From: Streptomyces sp. NBC_00341
GTDB taxonomy: Bacteria > Actinomycetota > Actinomycetes > Streptomycetales > Streptomycetaceae
Length of the DNA: 64,000 nucleotides
Reading direction: 5' to 3'
NCBI RefSeq assembly: GCF_041435055.1
Contig: NZ_CP108003.1
Coordinates: 186,001 to 250,000 of the forward strand
Positions 30,246 through 38,196 of the stretch are shown here, in pieces. Within the stretch, counting starts at the first letter, position 1. Each line of letters begins with the position of its first letter. The position numbers and the translations under genes are program-made. The notes below the pieces were generated by a model, which ran no database searches, was not told where the DNA came from, and was given only the letters and a program-made list of their open reading frames with translations.

Positions 30246-31558
30246 GGCGTCCCGTCTCTCGTGTCCTCGGTCGCGCTCCCGCTCGCCGGAGCGACGCGAG
30301 CGCGGTATGCCTCACGGTCGAAGCGGACGCCGCCGCGCCACACCGCCTCGATCGAGCGGGTGTGCGTGATGTCCTCGGCAGGGTTGCCGGCGACCAGCAG
30401 CAGGTCCGCGCGGCGGCCCGGCGCGATCAGCCCGCGGTCGTGCAGACCGAAGCGGGCGGCCGGCACCGAGGTCGCCGCGGCGAGCGCCTGTGCCGGGGTC
30501 AGCCCGGCGTCGACCAGCAGGGCCAGCTCGGCGTGCAGGCTCGCTCCGTGCACCACCGGGCAGGCCCGGTCGGGGCGTTGGTTGGCGTCGCTGCCCGCCA
30601 GTACCGGCACGCCCGCCCGGTGGAGGGCGGCCACGCTCGCCAGCGCGTGGCCGAAGCGGTGCTCGGGCCGGGGATGGTCCGCGCACAGCCCCTCGCGGCC
30701 CGAGGCGATGGCCCGCCGGGCGTGCTCGGGCAGGTGACCGGCGATCCGTGGGTCCTCCGCCAGCGTGCGGCCCACCCGGGCCGCGGGAGAGGGCGGCGGA
30801 GCGGACATCTCGAGCATCGTCAGGGTGGGCAGGACGGCATGCCCGCCGGCCGCGAGACGGCCGGCGAACTCGTCGTCCAGGGGCGCTTCCAACGGCAGGT
30901 GCGTCAGGACGTCCACCCCGCTGTCCAGCGCGAGCCGGGCGGACCACAGGGCCGAGACGTGCGCGACGGTCACCAGGCCGCGCCGCCGGGCCGCCTCGAC
31001 GAGTGCCGTCACGGTCGCGCGGTCCAGCGCGGGCAGCGACATGCCGTGGTTGGCGCCGTCGTCCACCATGATCTTGAGGAAGTGTGCGCCCTCCTCGTGC
31101 CGGGCGGCCACGAACGCATCCGCCTGCCCGGGGCCGGCGACCGTCGGCAGCCGTGGCATGCCCACCGCCGGGTGCCCGCCGGGCGCGCTCGCCAGCCATC
31201 CGGCGCTGCGCAGATCGGCCACGTCGTCGCGGCCGGCGGCCAGCTCGCACAGGGCCCGGGTGGCGTCAGCCGGGCCCATGAACATGTCGAGCTCGGTGGT
31301 CACCCCGAAGGCCAGGGCCAGTTCGAGATTGTCCGGCACGCCGAAGACGTGGGTGTGCGCATCGATCAGCCCCGGCAGCAGGGTCAGGCCGCTCCCGTCG
31401 ACCATCTGTGTGCCCTTCCCGGGCCGCGGCCGGGGACCCGGTCCGACGGTGACGTCTGTGACGACGCCGTCGGTGAACTCCACCGAACCGGTCCCCGCCA
31501 CCGACTCCCCGTCGAAGACGCGTACGTCGTGGATGAAGGTCGCCCCCACCCGTCTCAC
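30242..31558 (-). CDS. Amidohydrolase-superfamily metal-dependent hydrolase
   Basis: A 438-residue cyclic amidohydrolase. GLIDAHTHVFG supplies the HxH metal ligands, FLKIMVDDG holds the possible carbamylated Lys, VAHVSALW and THLP the further His ligands, and VLAGSDAN the catalytic Asp. The GTG start at 31558 overlaps the UbiA stop as GTGA. It should hydrolyse a C-N or C-O bond of a ring or amide. No tell-tale substrate motif is present. A nitrogen-bearing intermediate would fit with the nitroreductase in the same operon. Confidence 0.8.
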   Translation of the reverse strand: MRRVGATFIHDVRVFDGESVAGTGSVEFTDGVVTDVTVGPGPRPRPGKGTQMVDGSGLTLLPGLIDAHTHVFGVPDNLELALAFGVTTELDMFMGPADATRALCELAAGRDDVADLRSAGWLASAPGGHPAVGMPRLPTVAGPGQADAFVAARHEEGAHFLKIMVDDGANHGMSLPALDRATVTALVEAARRRGLVTVAHVSALWSARLALDSGVDVLTHLPLEAPLDDEFAGRLAAGGHAVLPTLTMLEMSAPPPSPAARVGRTLAEDPRIAGHLPEHARRAIASGREGLCADHPRPEHRFGHALASVAALHRAGVPVLAGSDANQRPDRACPVVHGASLHAELALLVDAGLTPAQALAAATSVPAARFGLHDRGLIAPGRRADLLLVAGNPAEDITHTRSIEAVWRGGVRFDREAYRARVAPASGSATEDTRDGTP

Positions 31559-32460
31559 CGTCCGATCCCGGTCGCTACGGACCCGTAGAGGCACAGCAGG
31601 TTGAAACAGAGGACGAAGCCCATCGCGGGGAGGGTCAGCCCGTCCGGTCTGCGCCGCGCCAGGAAGCGCCAACCGCCGAACGCGGGAAGCAGCAGGCTCA
31701 GCGCGGGCAGCAGGCCCGCCCGCCCGAGCAGCAGCGGGGCGATCACCGCGGCGGCGCTCGCCAGGGCCAGGCTGACCGCAGCGCTGCCGCGCGCGCCGAA
31801 CACCTGTGAGTAGAGCCGCGCCCGTGGGTCGCTCTCGTGACTGGTCTTGCGCGCGACCTCGAACTGCAGGAAGACACAGGCGAACATGGCGAGCAGCGGC
31901 ACCGCGCGCAGATCCCCGCCGATCGCGCCGCTGGTCATCAGCGAGCCGTACAGGTAGACCGAGAGCAGGAGTTGCACCGGGTAGCCGGCCAGCAGGCCGG
32001 CCACCGGGTCGTCACCGAGCCGGGGCCAGCGGCGCTCCAGGCCGGTCAGGGCCACCGTATAGCCGAGGCCGAGCACGATCAGGACCGCCGACCAGCCCGA
32101 CACCGGCAGGTTGAGCGCCATCACGACGGCGGCGATCAGTCCCATCGCGCAGCGCAGCTCCGTCACCGAGATGGCGCCGGTCACCAGCGGGCGGTCCGGA
32201 TGATGCAGCCGGTCGTACTCCAGGTCCTTCTGCTCGTCCACCATCCGGGCGAACAGCAGGGCCAGCACCACGCTTGCCGCGCGCACCACCGTCGCCGGGC
32301 CGGGCCTCCAGTGCCCGGCCCCCGACAGTGCCTCGGCCGCCCCCTCCAGAGCCAGGGTCCACAGCACTCCGTAGGTGACGTAGACCTGCGGGCGGAACAT
32401 CCGCAGCACGAAATCGCCCAGCCGGGCCGGTGTGTGCCGGGCCGTCAGCGTCCCGCTCAT
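31555..32460 (-). CDS. UbiA-family membrane prenyltransferase-like protein
   Basis: A 301-residue polytopic membrane protein with about eight or nine hydrophobic segments. The first Asp-rich motif is VDEQKDLEYDRLHHPDRPL, matching DxxxDxxxD of UbiA enzymes; the second region is weaker (KTSHESDPRARLYS). UbiA proteins transfer prenyl groups to aromatic acceptors; MqnP does so with 1,4-dihydroxy-6-naphthoate. The ATG at 32460 overlaps the nitroreductase stop. The lack of a clean second DxxxD leaves open a non-prenyl donor. Confidence 0.78.
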   Translation of the reverse strand: MSGTLTARHTPARLGDFVLRMFRPQVYVTYGVLWTLALEGAAEALSGAGHWRPGPATVVRAASVVLALLFARMVDEQKDLEYDRLHHPDRPLVTGAISVTELRCAMGLIAAVVMALNLPVSGWSAVLIVLGLGYTVALTGLERRWPRLGDDPVAGLLAGYPVQLLLSVYLYGSLMTSGAIGGDLRAVPLLAMFACVFLQFEVARKTSHESDPRARLYSQVFGARGSAAVSLALASAAAVIAPLLLGRAGLLPALSLLLPAFGGWRFLARRRPDGLTLPAMGFVLCFNLLCLYGSVATGIGR

Positions 32461-33104
32461 CCCTGCCATCCGTTCCAGGAGACGACCTCGTCCAGTGGCT
32501 GCCGCGGCGGGCGACGGAAGTCGGGGCCGCCCGTGACATGCCCGACGGCCACCAGCGCCACCTGCGTGACCTCGTCCGCCGGAATGCCGAGCAGTTCCGC
32601 GACCTCTCGTTCGTGTGCCAGGTGCACCGTGGTCAGCGCGGTGCCCAGGCCACGGCTGCGCGCCGCCAGCATGAAGCTCCACAGCGCCGGGTAGACCGAG
32701 CCGAAGAAGGCGGACCGGCCGGCCGGCGGGGCGTCCGGCGCCAGCCGGCCCCGGGCGGCGGCCAGCACCAGCGCCGGCACCTCGTGCAGGTGATCGGCGA
32801 GATAGCGCACTCCGGCCACCGCCCGCTCGCTCATCGCGCCCGGTGGCTTCGCTGCCAGATAGGCGTCCGACGCGGACTTGTAGTACCGGGCGACGGCCGC
32901 CTTGGTCTCCTCGGCGTCGATCACCACGAACCGCCAGTCCTGGCGGTTGCCGCCGTTCGGTGCGTACTGGGCGATCCGCAGGCATTCGGCGATCAGCGGG
33001 CGGGCGACCGGACGCGACAGGTCGAGCCGGCGGCGCACGGTGGGCGTACGGGTCAGTATCGCGTCGACGTCGTGGACCGCCGGGGCGGCGTGGGTGCCGG
33101 TCAT
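32457..33104 (-). CDS. Nitroreductase-family FMN oxidoreductase
   Basis: A 215-residue protein with the nitroreductase N-terminal RRLDLSRPV pattern, the FMN-binding QYAPNGGNRQDWRFVV and the C-terminal GVAxG-like VALVAVGHV. It should use NAD(P)H and FMN to reduce or dehydrogenate a small substrate; the family includes azoline oxidases and flavin-dependent dehydrogenases as well as nitroreductases. Its ATG overlaps the AfsA-like stop as ATGA (33101-33104). Confidence 0.8.
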   Translation of the reverse strand: MTGTHAAPAVHDVDAILTRTPTVRRRLDLSRPVARPLIAECLRIAQYAPNGGNRQDWRFVVIDAEETKAAVARYYKSASDAYLAAKPPGAMSERAVAGVRYLADHLHEVPALVLAAARGRLAPDAPPAGRSAFFGSVYPALWSFMLAARSRGLGTALTTVHLAHEREVAELLGIPADEVTQVALVAVGHVTGGPDFRRPPRQPLDEVVSWNGWQG

Positions 33105-34090
33105 CCCGGTGTCCGCAGTCGCGGGGGCAGGGTCAGCCGCACCTCGCCCTCGGCGATCGGACGGCCCTGCTGCGTCAGAGTGCAGCGCAGCACGGCATCC
33201 GTCCCGTTGCCGCTGACCGGCAGGCTCTCGCAGGTGACGGGCAGGTCCAGTTCACCCATCGCGAGGAATCGGGCGCTCACCCCGGTCAGCACGGCCGCCG
33301 GCGAGTTCAGTGCGCCGGAGGCGACGGCGGTGGCGATGCCCAGCTGCCGGAACGCCTCAAGGGAGAGCATGCCGGGCACGTGGTCGAGGGGGTGGTCGAA
33401 GAGCACCGGGTGGGCGGTGTCGACGACGAGCGGGGCGGTCATGGCCCGGTCGGCGGCGCCCGGCATGAGCCTCGGTGCGCAGACCACCACGTTCGCCGGG
33501 TCCCGGCGGTCGACCAGCGCCGCGCCGATCGGCGGTGCCGGCGCGGGGCAGGCGGTGAACGCGGTCTGGGCGGACAGTCCGAGTGCCGCCCGCCCCTCGT
33601 CGCGCATCGCCTGCCAGTGCTCGCCCGACACCCACGACATGCTGCATTCCAGCGTTGCCGCCACCTGCTCGCCGATCAGCGCGCTGTAGCGGAGCCGCGC
33701 GCCCGTCACCCCCTCGCGACCACGGAAGCGGCGCAGGATCCGGCAGCGCAGTACCACCTCGGTGGGGGCGGCGCCCACCGCCAGAGCCGCCGGGTCGAGG
33801 TCCCGCAGCATGATCTCGCGCAGGATGAACTTCGTGCCGAACGGCATGTCGAACAGTTCGTGGCCCAGCATGATGAGTGTCTGCCGGGCGGCCTCCACCA
33901 GCACCATCGGGTCGTAGACGTCGCAGCAGCCCACCGTGTCCCGGTAGAAGGCGTGGGAGCGGGGGATCTGCACCCCGACGTCCAGGGTGTCCTCGTCCCG
34001 GCTGAGCGCGCCTGTGACGAGCACCTCCGTGAGACTCAACCGGTGAACGATCTCCCGGGGCACCGTGCGGCTGAACTCCACCGTGTCCAT
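33101..34090 (-). CDS. AfsA/ScbA-family enzyme (butyrolactone-synthase-like double hotdog)
   Basis: A 329-residue protein with two hotdog repeats. The first contains RSHAFYRDT, YDPMVLVEAARQT and FILREIMLRDL; the second contains HPVLFDHPLDHVPGMLSLEA. The DHPxDHVPGM and VEAARQ stretches are hallmarks of AfsA/ScbA/BarX, which join a beta-ketoacyl-ACP to dihydroxyacetone phosphate on the way to gamma-butyrolactones. A strong AAGGAGG lies before the ATG. No ArpA-type receptor gene lies nearby, and the neighbours are ACP, acyl ligase, reductase and phosphotransfer-type proteins. It may therefore make part of the product rather than a hormone. Confidence 0.85.
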   Translation of the reverse strand: MDTVEFSRTVPREIVHRLSLTEVLVTGALSRDEDTLDVGVQIPRSHAFYRDTVGCCDVYDPMVLVEAARQTLIMLGHELFDMPFGTKFILREIMLRDLDPAALAVGAAPTEVVLRCRILRRFRGREGVTGARLRYSALIGEQVAATLECSMSWVSGEHWQAMRDEGRAALGLSAQTAFTACPAPAPPIGAALVDRRDPANVVVCAPRLMPGAADRAMTAPLVVDTAHPVLFDHPLDHVPGMLSLEAFRQLGIATAVASGALNSPAAVLTGVSARFLAMGELDLPVTCESLPVSGNGTDAVLRCTLTQQGRPIAEGEVRLTLPPRLRTPG

Positions 34091-34105
34091 CGTGATTCCT
34101 CCTTG

Positions 34106-35107
34106 TCACCTGGCCGCGAGGCGGGCCAGGTGAAGTTGCCAGTCGGCTGAGCCGGGCCCGTCCAGCACCGGCGCCAGCCCCTGGTGCTTCATGGGCAGGA
34201 CGTGGGTACCGACGATCACCAGGTCCCACGGGTCGATCAGCAGGCCGTTTCGCCAGACGGCCTCCAGCAGTGGGCCGTGGCCCTGCGGGGTGCTCGCCGC
34301 CAGCCGGGCCGCGCGGAGTTCGTCGCGGACCGCCCCGGGGGGCATCGACGCCTCCGCCCGCTCCACCGCCAACCGGAGCCGGCCGGCGGCCGGCGCGAAC
34401 GTCAGTTCGCGCTCGGGCACTTCGGCGTGCAGCCGCGCGGCCAGTTCCAGGGCCCGCCCGGACTGGTCCGCGCCTTCCAGCGCACTGGCGTAGACCCGCT
34501 CCCGGGTCGCCGTGTCGAAGTGCACGCCCAGCTCGCGGGCCACGTCGGCCGGCTCGTCCGGGGTGTGCACCAGGTTGAGCAGGTAGCTGTAGCGACCGAT
34601 CTCGTAGCGCAGCTGGCCGGGGATCCTGGCCTTCGGATCGGTCGGGCCCTTGCGCTCGGTCACCACCACCGACGTCGGCGGTGCCCAGGCCTCCTCCGCC
34701 TCCGGCCGGACGACCAGGACCACCGAGTCGCACGAGTCCATGAACAGGTCGGCCAGCCGGCGGCGCTCCGGGGTCGCCAGGTTCCACTGGTAGTACCAGA
34801 GCGACCGCACGGCGGTCCGGGTCAGCCGGGTGCGTTCCGCGGCGACGATTCGCAGGCCGTTGCGGGCCAGCCAGTCGACGGTCGTCGGGATCTGCCGGCT
34901 GACGACCGCGTCCGGCTTGAGCAGCAGCGCGGCGTGCCGGTGCAGGAAGCCCTCCACGTCGGCGGTGAGCCCCGCGAGCTGTTCGACGCTCTCCAGGAAG
35001 TACGTGTCGGAGGCGAACAGGGTGCGCTTGCGGGGATCACAGCTGAGGGCCGGTGAGAGGTCCACGCCGGAGCGGCGGTCCTGCCGCGTCGTGTCGTCCG
35101 TGATCAT
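34106..35107 (-). CDS. Nucleoside-diphosphate-kinase-like protein with C-terminal extension
   Basis: A 333-residue protein whose first half looks like an NDK. ALLLKPDAV matches the MIKPDGV strand with its Lys, GPTDPKARIPGQLR matches the GATxPxxAxPGTIR nucleotide loop, and NLVHTPD matches NxxHGSD with the catalytic His retained. Real NDKs are about 135-150 aa; here a further stretch of about 170 residues ending WDLVIVGTHVLPMKHQG follows, which I do not recognise. It overlaps the upstream SDR stop (ATGA at 35104). Phosphotransfer through the His to or from a pathway intermediate is an inference. Confidence 0.7.
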   Translation of the reverse strand: MITDDTTRQDRRSGVDLSPALSCDPRKRTLFASDTYFLESVEQLAGLTADVEGFLHRHAALLLKPDAVVSRQIPTTVDWLARNGLRIVAAERTRLTRTAVRSLWYYQWNLATPERRRLADLFMDSCDSVVLVVRPEAEEAWAPPTSVVVTERKGPTDPKARIPGQLRYEIGRYSYLLNLVHTPDEPADVARELGVHFDTATRERVYASALEGADQSGRALELAARLHAEVPERELTFAPAAGRLRLAVERAEASMPPGAVRDELRAARLAASTPQGHGPLLEAVWRNGLLIDPWDLVIVGTHVLPMKHQGLAPVLDGPGSADWQLHLARLAAR

Positions 35108-36240
35108 CGGCCGGCTCCGTCCGGTTCGTCCGCGCCCGGCTCGCCGGAGAGCGGTGCGGTGAGGTCCAGCAGGGCCAGCACGTCCTGGGCGCCCGGCAGC
35201 GGTGCGCCGAGATAGCCGGTCTCCAGGCAGTGGTCGATCAGCCGGCGCAGGAAGTCCTGACCGCCGTCCGGGGTCCCCCGGCCGGTCAGCTCGGCCGTGT
35301 TGGAGGCGTCGAAGATCATCTGCCGCCGGAAGTAGCTCTCGTAGAGCGAGACGACCCGCTCGTAGTAGAGGCGCTCCCCGGGCGGCAGCCGCGAGGAGTC
35401 GAAGCTCGTCGGCGGTACGAACCTCGGCACGTGGAAGGAGGGGTACTCGGCCATCACGTCGGAGAAGTCCCGCAGGGTCAGCGGGGCGCCCACCGCGTGG
35501 AAGGTGCGGCCCTCCGCCTCCTCGAACCGTTCGGTGACCCGTGTGACGACGTCTGCCACATGGTCGACCGGGACCAGGTCGAGACGCGCCTCGTACTGGC
35601 CGGGTACGGACCGGACCTTGCCCTCGGTGGCCAGCTTGAGGACGACGTAGATGTTCTTGCGGTCGCGCACCGCGCCGGTGCGCTCGTCGCCGACGACGAT
35701 GCTGGGGCGGACGACCGCAGCCCGCACCCCGTCGGTCCGCGCCTTGTGCACCAGAGTCTCGGCCTTCAGTTTGCTGGCCTCGTAGGAGTTGGCCAGCCGC
35801 TGCCCCTCGTCCAGTTCGCACTCGCGGACCACGCCGTCGCGTTCTCCGCACACGTAGGCGGTACTCACGTGCACCAGAGCGGCGCCGGAAGCCCGGGCCA
35901 GCTCGATCACGTGGGCGGTGCCCTCCACGTTGACGGCCTGGTAGAGCTCGTCGGGCCGGCCGAAGTCGGTGACCGCCGCGCAGTGCACGATCCGGTCGAG
36001 CCCGCCGGCCGCCAGCGCCCGGTACGCGTCCCGCGACAGGCCCAGCCGGGGCCGGGTCACATCCCCGGGCAGCTGTTCGACGGCTCCGTCCGCCAGCGCG
36101 CTCCCGTCGTTGCGGACCACCTCCGTGGCCCGGTGCACCAACGCGGTCACCCGGTGGCCGGTCTCCGCGAGCCGGGCACAGACCTCCGCGCCGACCAGCC
36201 CGCTCGCCCCGGTCACCAGCACGTTCAAGGGCGTTGTCAT
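35104..36240 (-). CDS. Extended SDR, thioester-reductase-like (NAD_binding_4 type)
   Basis: A 378-residue NAD(P)-dependent protein with the Rossmann motif VTGASGLVGAEV, RIVHCAAVTDF, VHVSTAYVCGE and the catalytic YEASK. The long form and the STAYVCG pattern resemble carboxylic-acid/thioester reductase R domains and male-sterility-type fatty acyl reductases. Encoded directly after an ACP and downstream of an acyl-AMP ligase, it could reduce an ACP-bound acyl group to an aldehyde or alcohol. It overlaps both neighbours by 4 bases. Confidence 0.78.
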   Translation of the reverse strand: MTTPLNVLVTGASGLVGAEVCARLAETGHRVTALVHRATEVVRNDGSALADGAVEQLPGDVTRPRLGLSRDAYRALAAGGLDRIVHCAAVTDFGRPDELYQAVNVEGTAHVIELARASGAALVHVSTAYVCGERDGVVRECELDEGQRLANSYEASKLKAETLVHKARTDGVRAAVVRPSIVVGDERTGAVRDRKNIYVVLKLATEGKVRSVPGQYEARLDLVPVDHVADVVTRVTERFEEAEGRTFHAVGAPLTLRDFSDVMAEYPSFHVPRFVPPTSFDSSRLPPGERLYYERVVSLYESYFRRQMIFDASNTAELTGRGTPDGGQDFLRRLIDHCLETGYLGAPLPGAQDVLALLDLTAPLSGEPGADEPDGAGR

Positions 36241-36512
36241 TTCGCTGCCTCCCTCAGCCGGGCCGCGGAGACCAGGCGCACCACGTCGCCGAGAGTGCCG
36301 GCGGTGGCCGTCTCATGCGCGCCCAACTCCGGTAGCGCGAAGCCCTGTTCCAGTGCCAGCGTCAGTTCGATCAGCCGTAGCGAGTCGTAGCCGAGGTCGG
36401 CCGCCAACGCGGTCTCGTCGGTCAGTTCCGTGTCCGGCACGGGCGCCATGGCGCCCACGATCGCGTACACGGTGGTCCGGGTGTCGTCCTCGACCGGGAC
36501 AGGTGGGCTCAT
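36237..36512 (-). CDS. Discrete acyl carrier protein
   Basis: A 91-residue ACP with ADLGYDSLRLIEL, in which Ser of DSL is the phosphopantetheine site. It is acidic, as expected. ATG 36512 is the conservative start; a TTG at 36524 sits only four bases after GGAGG and could be used instead. It lies between the nucleotidyltransferase and SDR genes and is the obvious carrier for the acid activated by the ligase at 38193. Confidence 0.85.
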   Translation of the reverse strand: MSPPVPVEDDTRTTVYAIVGAMAPVPDTELTDETALAADLGYDSLRLIELTLALEQGFALPELGAHETATAGTLGDVVRLVSAARLREAAK

Positions 36513-36540
36513 GGGTGACGTCAACGTTCCTCCAGCAGAT

Positions 36541-38196
36541 TCAGGACGTGGCTGCATGGGGCTGCGCGCCTCCGCTGGACAGCAGATCGCTCGCCTCGTC
36601 GATGGGCAGGTCAGCGTTGAGGTGTGCGCCGAGGCGCAGCCAGTCGTAGCCGATCTCCAGCGTCCGCCGCCATGCGTCCGACGAGTCGAACGAGGACGGG
36701 AACCGGTCCGCGCCCGTGGCGCCGCGCACCAGGGCCACGAAGGCGTCCAACTCGGCCAGCGCGGTGGCGCCTTCGGTGTCGGAGCCGACCGTCAGCCTCT
36801 CCAGCCGCTCGGCCCGCTCCCGTATCCCGTCCGTGCGTGCGCCGGCCGGCAGCATCGCCAGACGGCGCACGACCTCGGCGTCCGGCGGCAGCGGGTTGAC
36901 CGCGTACGCGCTGAGCAGGCCGCGCACCGCGAACCGCAGTATCCGGCGGGCGCTGAGCTGCGCGACGCCCCACTGTTCGCGGTCCAGAGCACCCACCAGG
37001 TCCTCGCGGGCATTCTCCACCAGCACGTTGGACCACACCAGGGTCATCGCGGCCGCGGAGAACCGGCGGGCCGGCACCGGTACGAGGCCGATCGCCTCCG
37101 GGTCCTCGATCGCGGCCCCGCCCACCCCGATGACGGGCAGTGCCGTGCTCGGCGGCGGTGTGATCGCGCCGGAGGGCGCGGCCAGCGGCATGGTCGCCAC
37201 GATCGGCCCCTCACCGCGCCACGCCGCCCGCACCAGGCCGTACCGCAGGAACTCGGCGATCATCGGCCCGGCGTTCGGCGTCCCGGCCGCCTCCGCCGTG
37301 GCCAGCACCTGTTCCAGGGAACGGCCGAAGACCAGCGAGCGCCACGCCCGCGCTGTGCGGTGGCCGAGGACGAACACGTCCTGCCGTCCGCGCACCACGT
37401 GCACCCGCTCGCCGGTCTGCCAGGTGGTCACCGCGTCGGCGCGGGCCACGGTGATCCGCTCTCCGGTGTCCTCGACGCCGGAGATGCCGAGATCGACGGC
37501 GAGCCGGCGGCCCTCGTCCACGTAACCGGCCGCGTCCAGACCCGACACGTCCAGCGACGCCAGGGCGCGGAAGCGGCCGGACAACGGGTGGTCCCCGATC
37601 CGGTCCAGCTGCATGGGGAGCCACTTCGGCTCCAGGTAGGTCTCGCCGCGCGCTGCGGCCCACGACTTGACCGCCTGGAGCAGTCCCGCCTCCATCCATG
37701 CGGCGGCCTCCTGCGGCAGGCCCAGCCGCCGCAGCACCAGCGCATACCTCACGCAGTGCCGTGCCCGGTCCGCCCACCACCGGCCGGCCATGTCCGCGAA
37801 GTCATCCAGGGACATCAGCCCCTTCACCTTGGCCACCAGCTCCGGGTTGCGCAGCGGGAAGCTGCGCAGCAGACGCTGGCACCGGTTGAGCAGGTCCTCC
37901 ACCTGCGCCCCCGAGCCCTCGCGCACCGCGGTGGCCACCGCGGAGAACTGTTCCTCCAGCTGGCGTACCGAACGGGTCCTGACCTCGACCCGCCGCCCGT
38001 CGACGAAGAGCAGGGAGGGCATGGTCGGCAGGTCCGCGTCGACGTCGGCGATGAGCAGGAAGTCGATGTCGGACGACGAATTGCCGAACCCCTCGGCGAT
38101 CGAACCCTCCAGCACCACGGCGCAGCCGGCCGCGGAACGTATCTGCGGGAACGTCTTGTCGAGCAGGCTCTGCAGGTATTGCTCGCTGAGGATCAC
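36541..38196 (-). CDS. Pol-beta-type nucleotidyltransferase domain protein
   Basis: A 551-residue protein. Near the N-terminus LEGSIAEGFGNSSSDIDFLLI is the GSxxxG...SDxD signature of DNA-polymerase-beta-type nucleotidyltransferases, with RRVEVR supplying a possible third acidic ligand. The rest is a mostly helical domain of about 450 residues that I do not recognise. Relatives transfer AMP or other NMP groups to proteins, RNA or small molecules (aminoglycoside adenylyltransferases). The GTG start overlaps the acyl ligase stop (GTGA at 38193-38196). The substrate is unknown. Confidence 0.72.
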   Translation of the reverse strand: MILSEQYLQSLLDKTFPQIRSAAGCAVVLEGSIAEGFGNSSSDIDFLLIADVDADLPTMPSLLFVDGRRVEVRTRSVRQLEEQFSAVATAVREGSGAQVEDLLNRCQRLLRSFPLRNPELVAKVKGLMSLDDFADMAGRWWADRARHCVRYALVLRRLGLPQEAAAWMEAGLLQAVKSWAAARGETYLEPKWLPMQLDRIGDHPLSGRFRALASLDVSGLDAAGYVDEGRRLAVDLGISGVEDTGERITVARADAVTTWQTGERVHVVRGRQDVFVLGHRTARAWRSLVFGRSLEQVLATAEAAGTPNAGPMIAEFLRYGLVRAAWRGEGPIVATMPLAAPSGAITPPPSTALPVIGVGGAAIEDPEAIGLVPVPARRFSAAAMTLVWSNVLVENAREDLVGALDREQWGVAQLSARRILRFAVRGLLSAYAVNPLPPDAEVVRRLAMLPAGARTDGIRERAERLERLTVGSDTEGATALAELDAFVALVRGATGADRFPSSFDSSDAWRRTLEIGYDWLRLGAHLNADLPIDEASDLLSSGGAQPHAATS

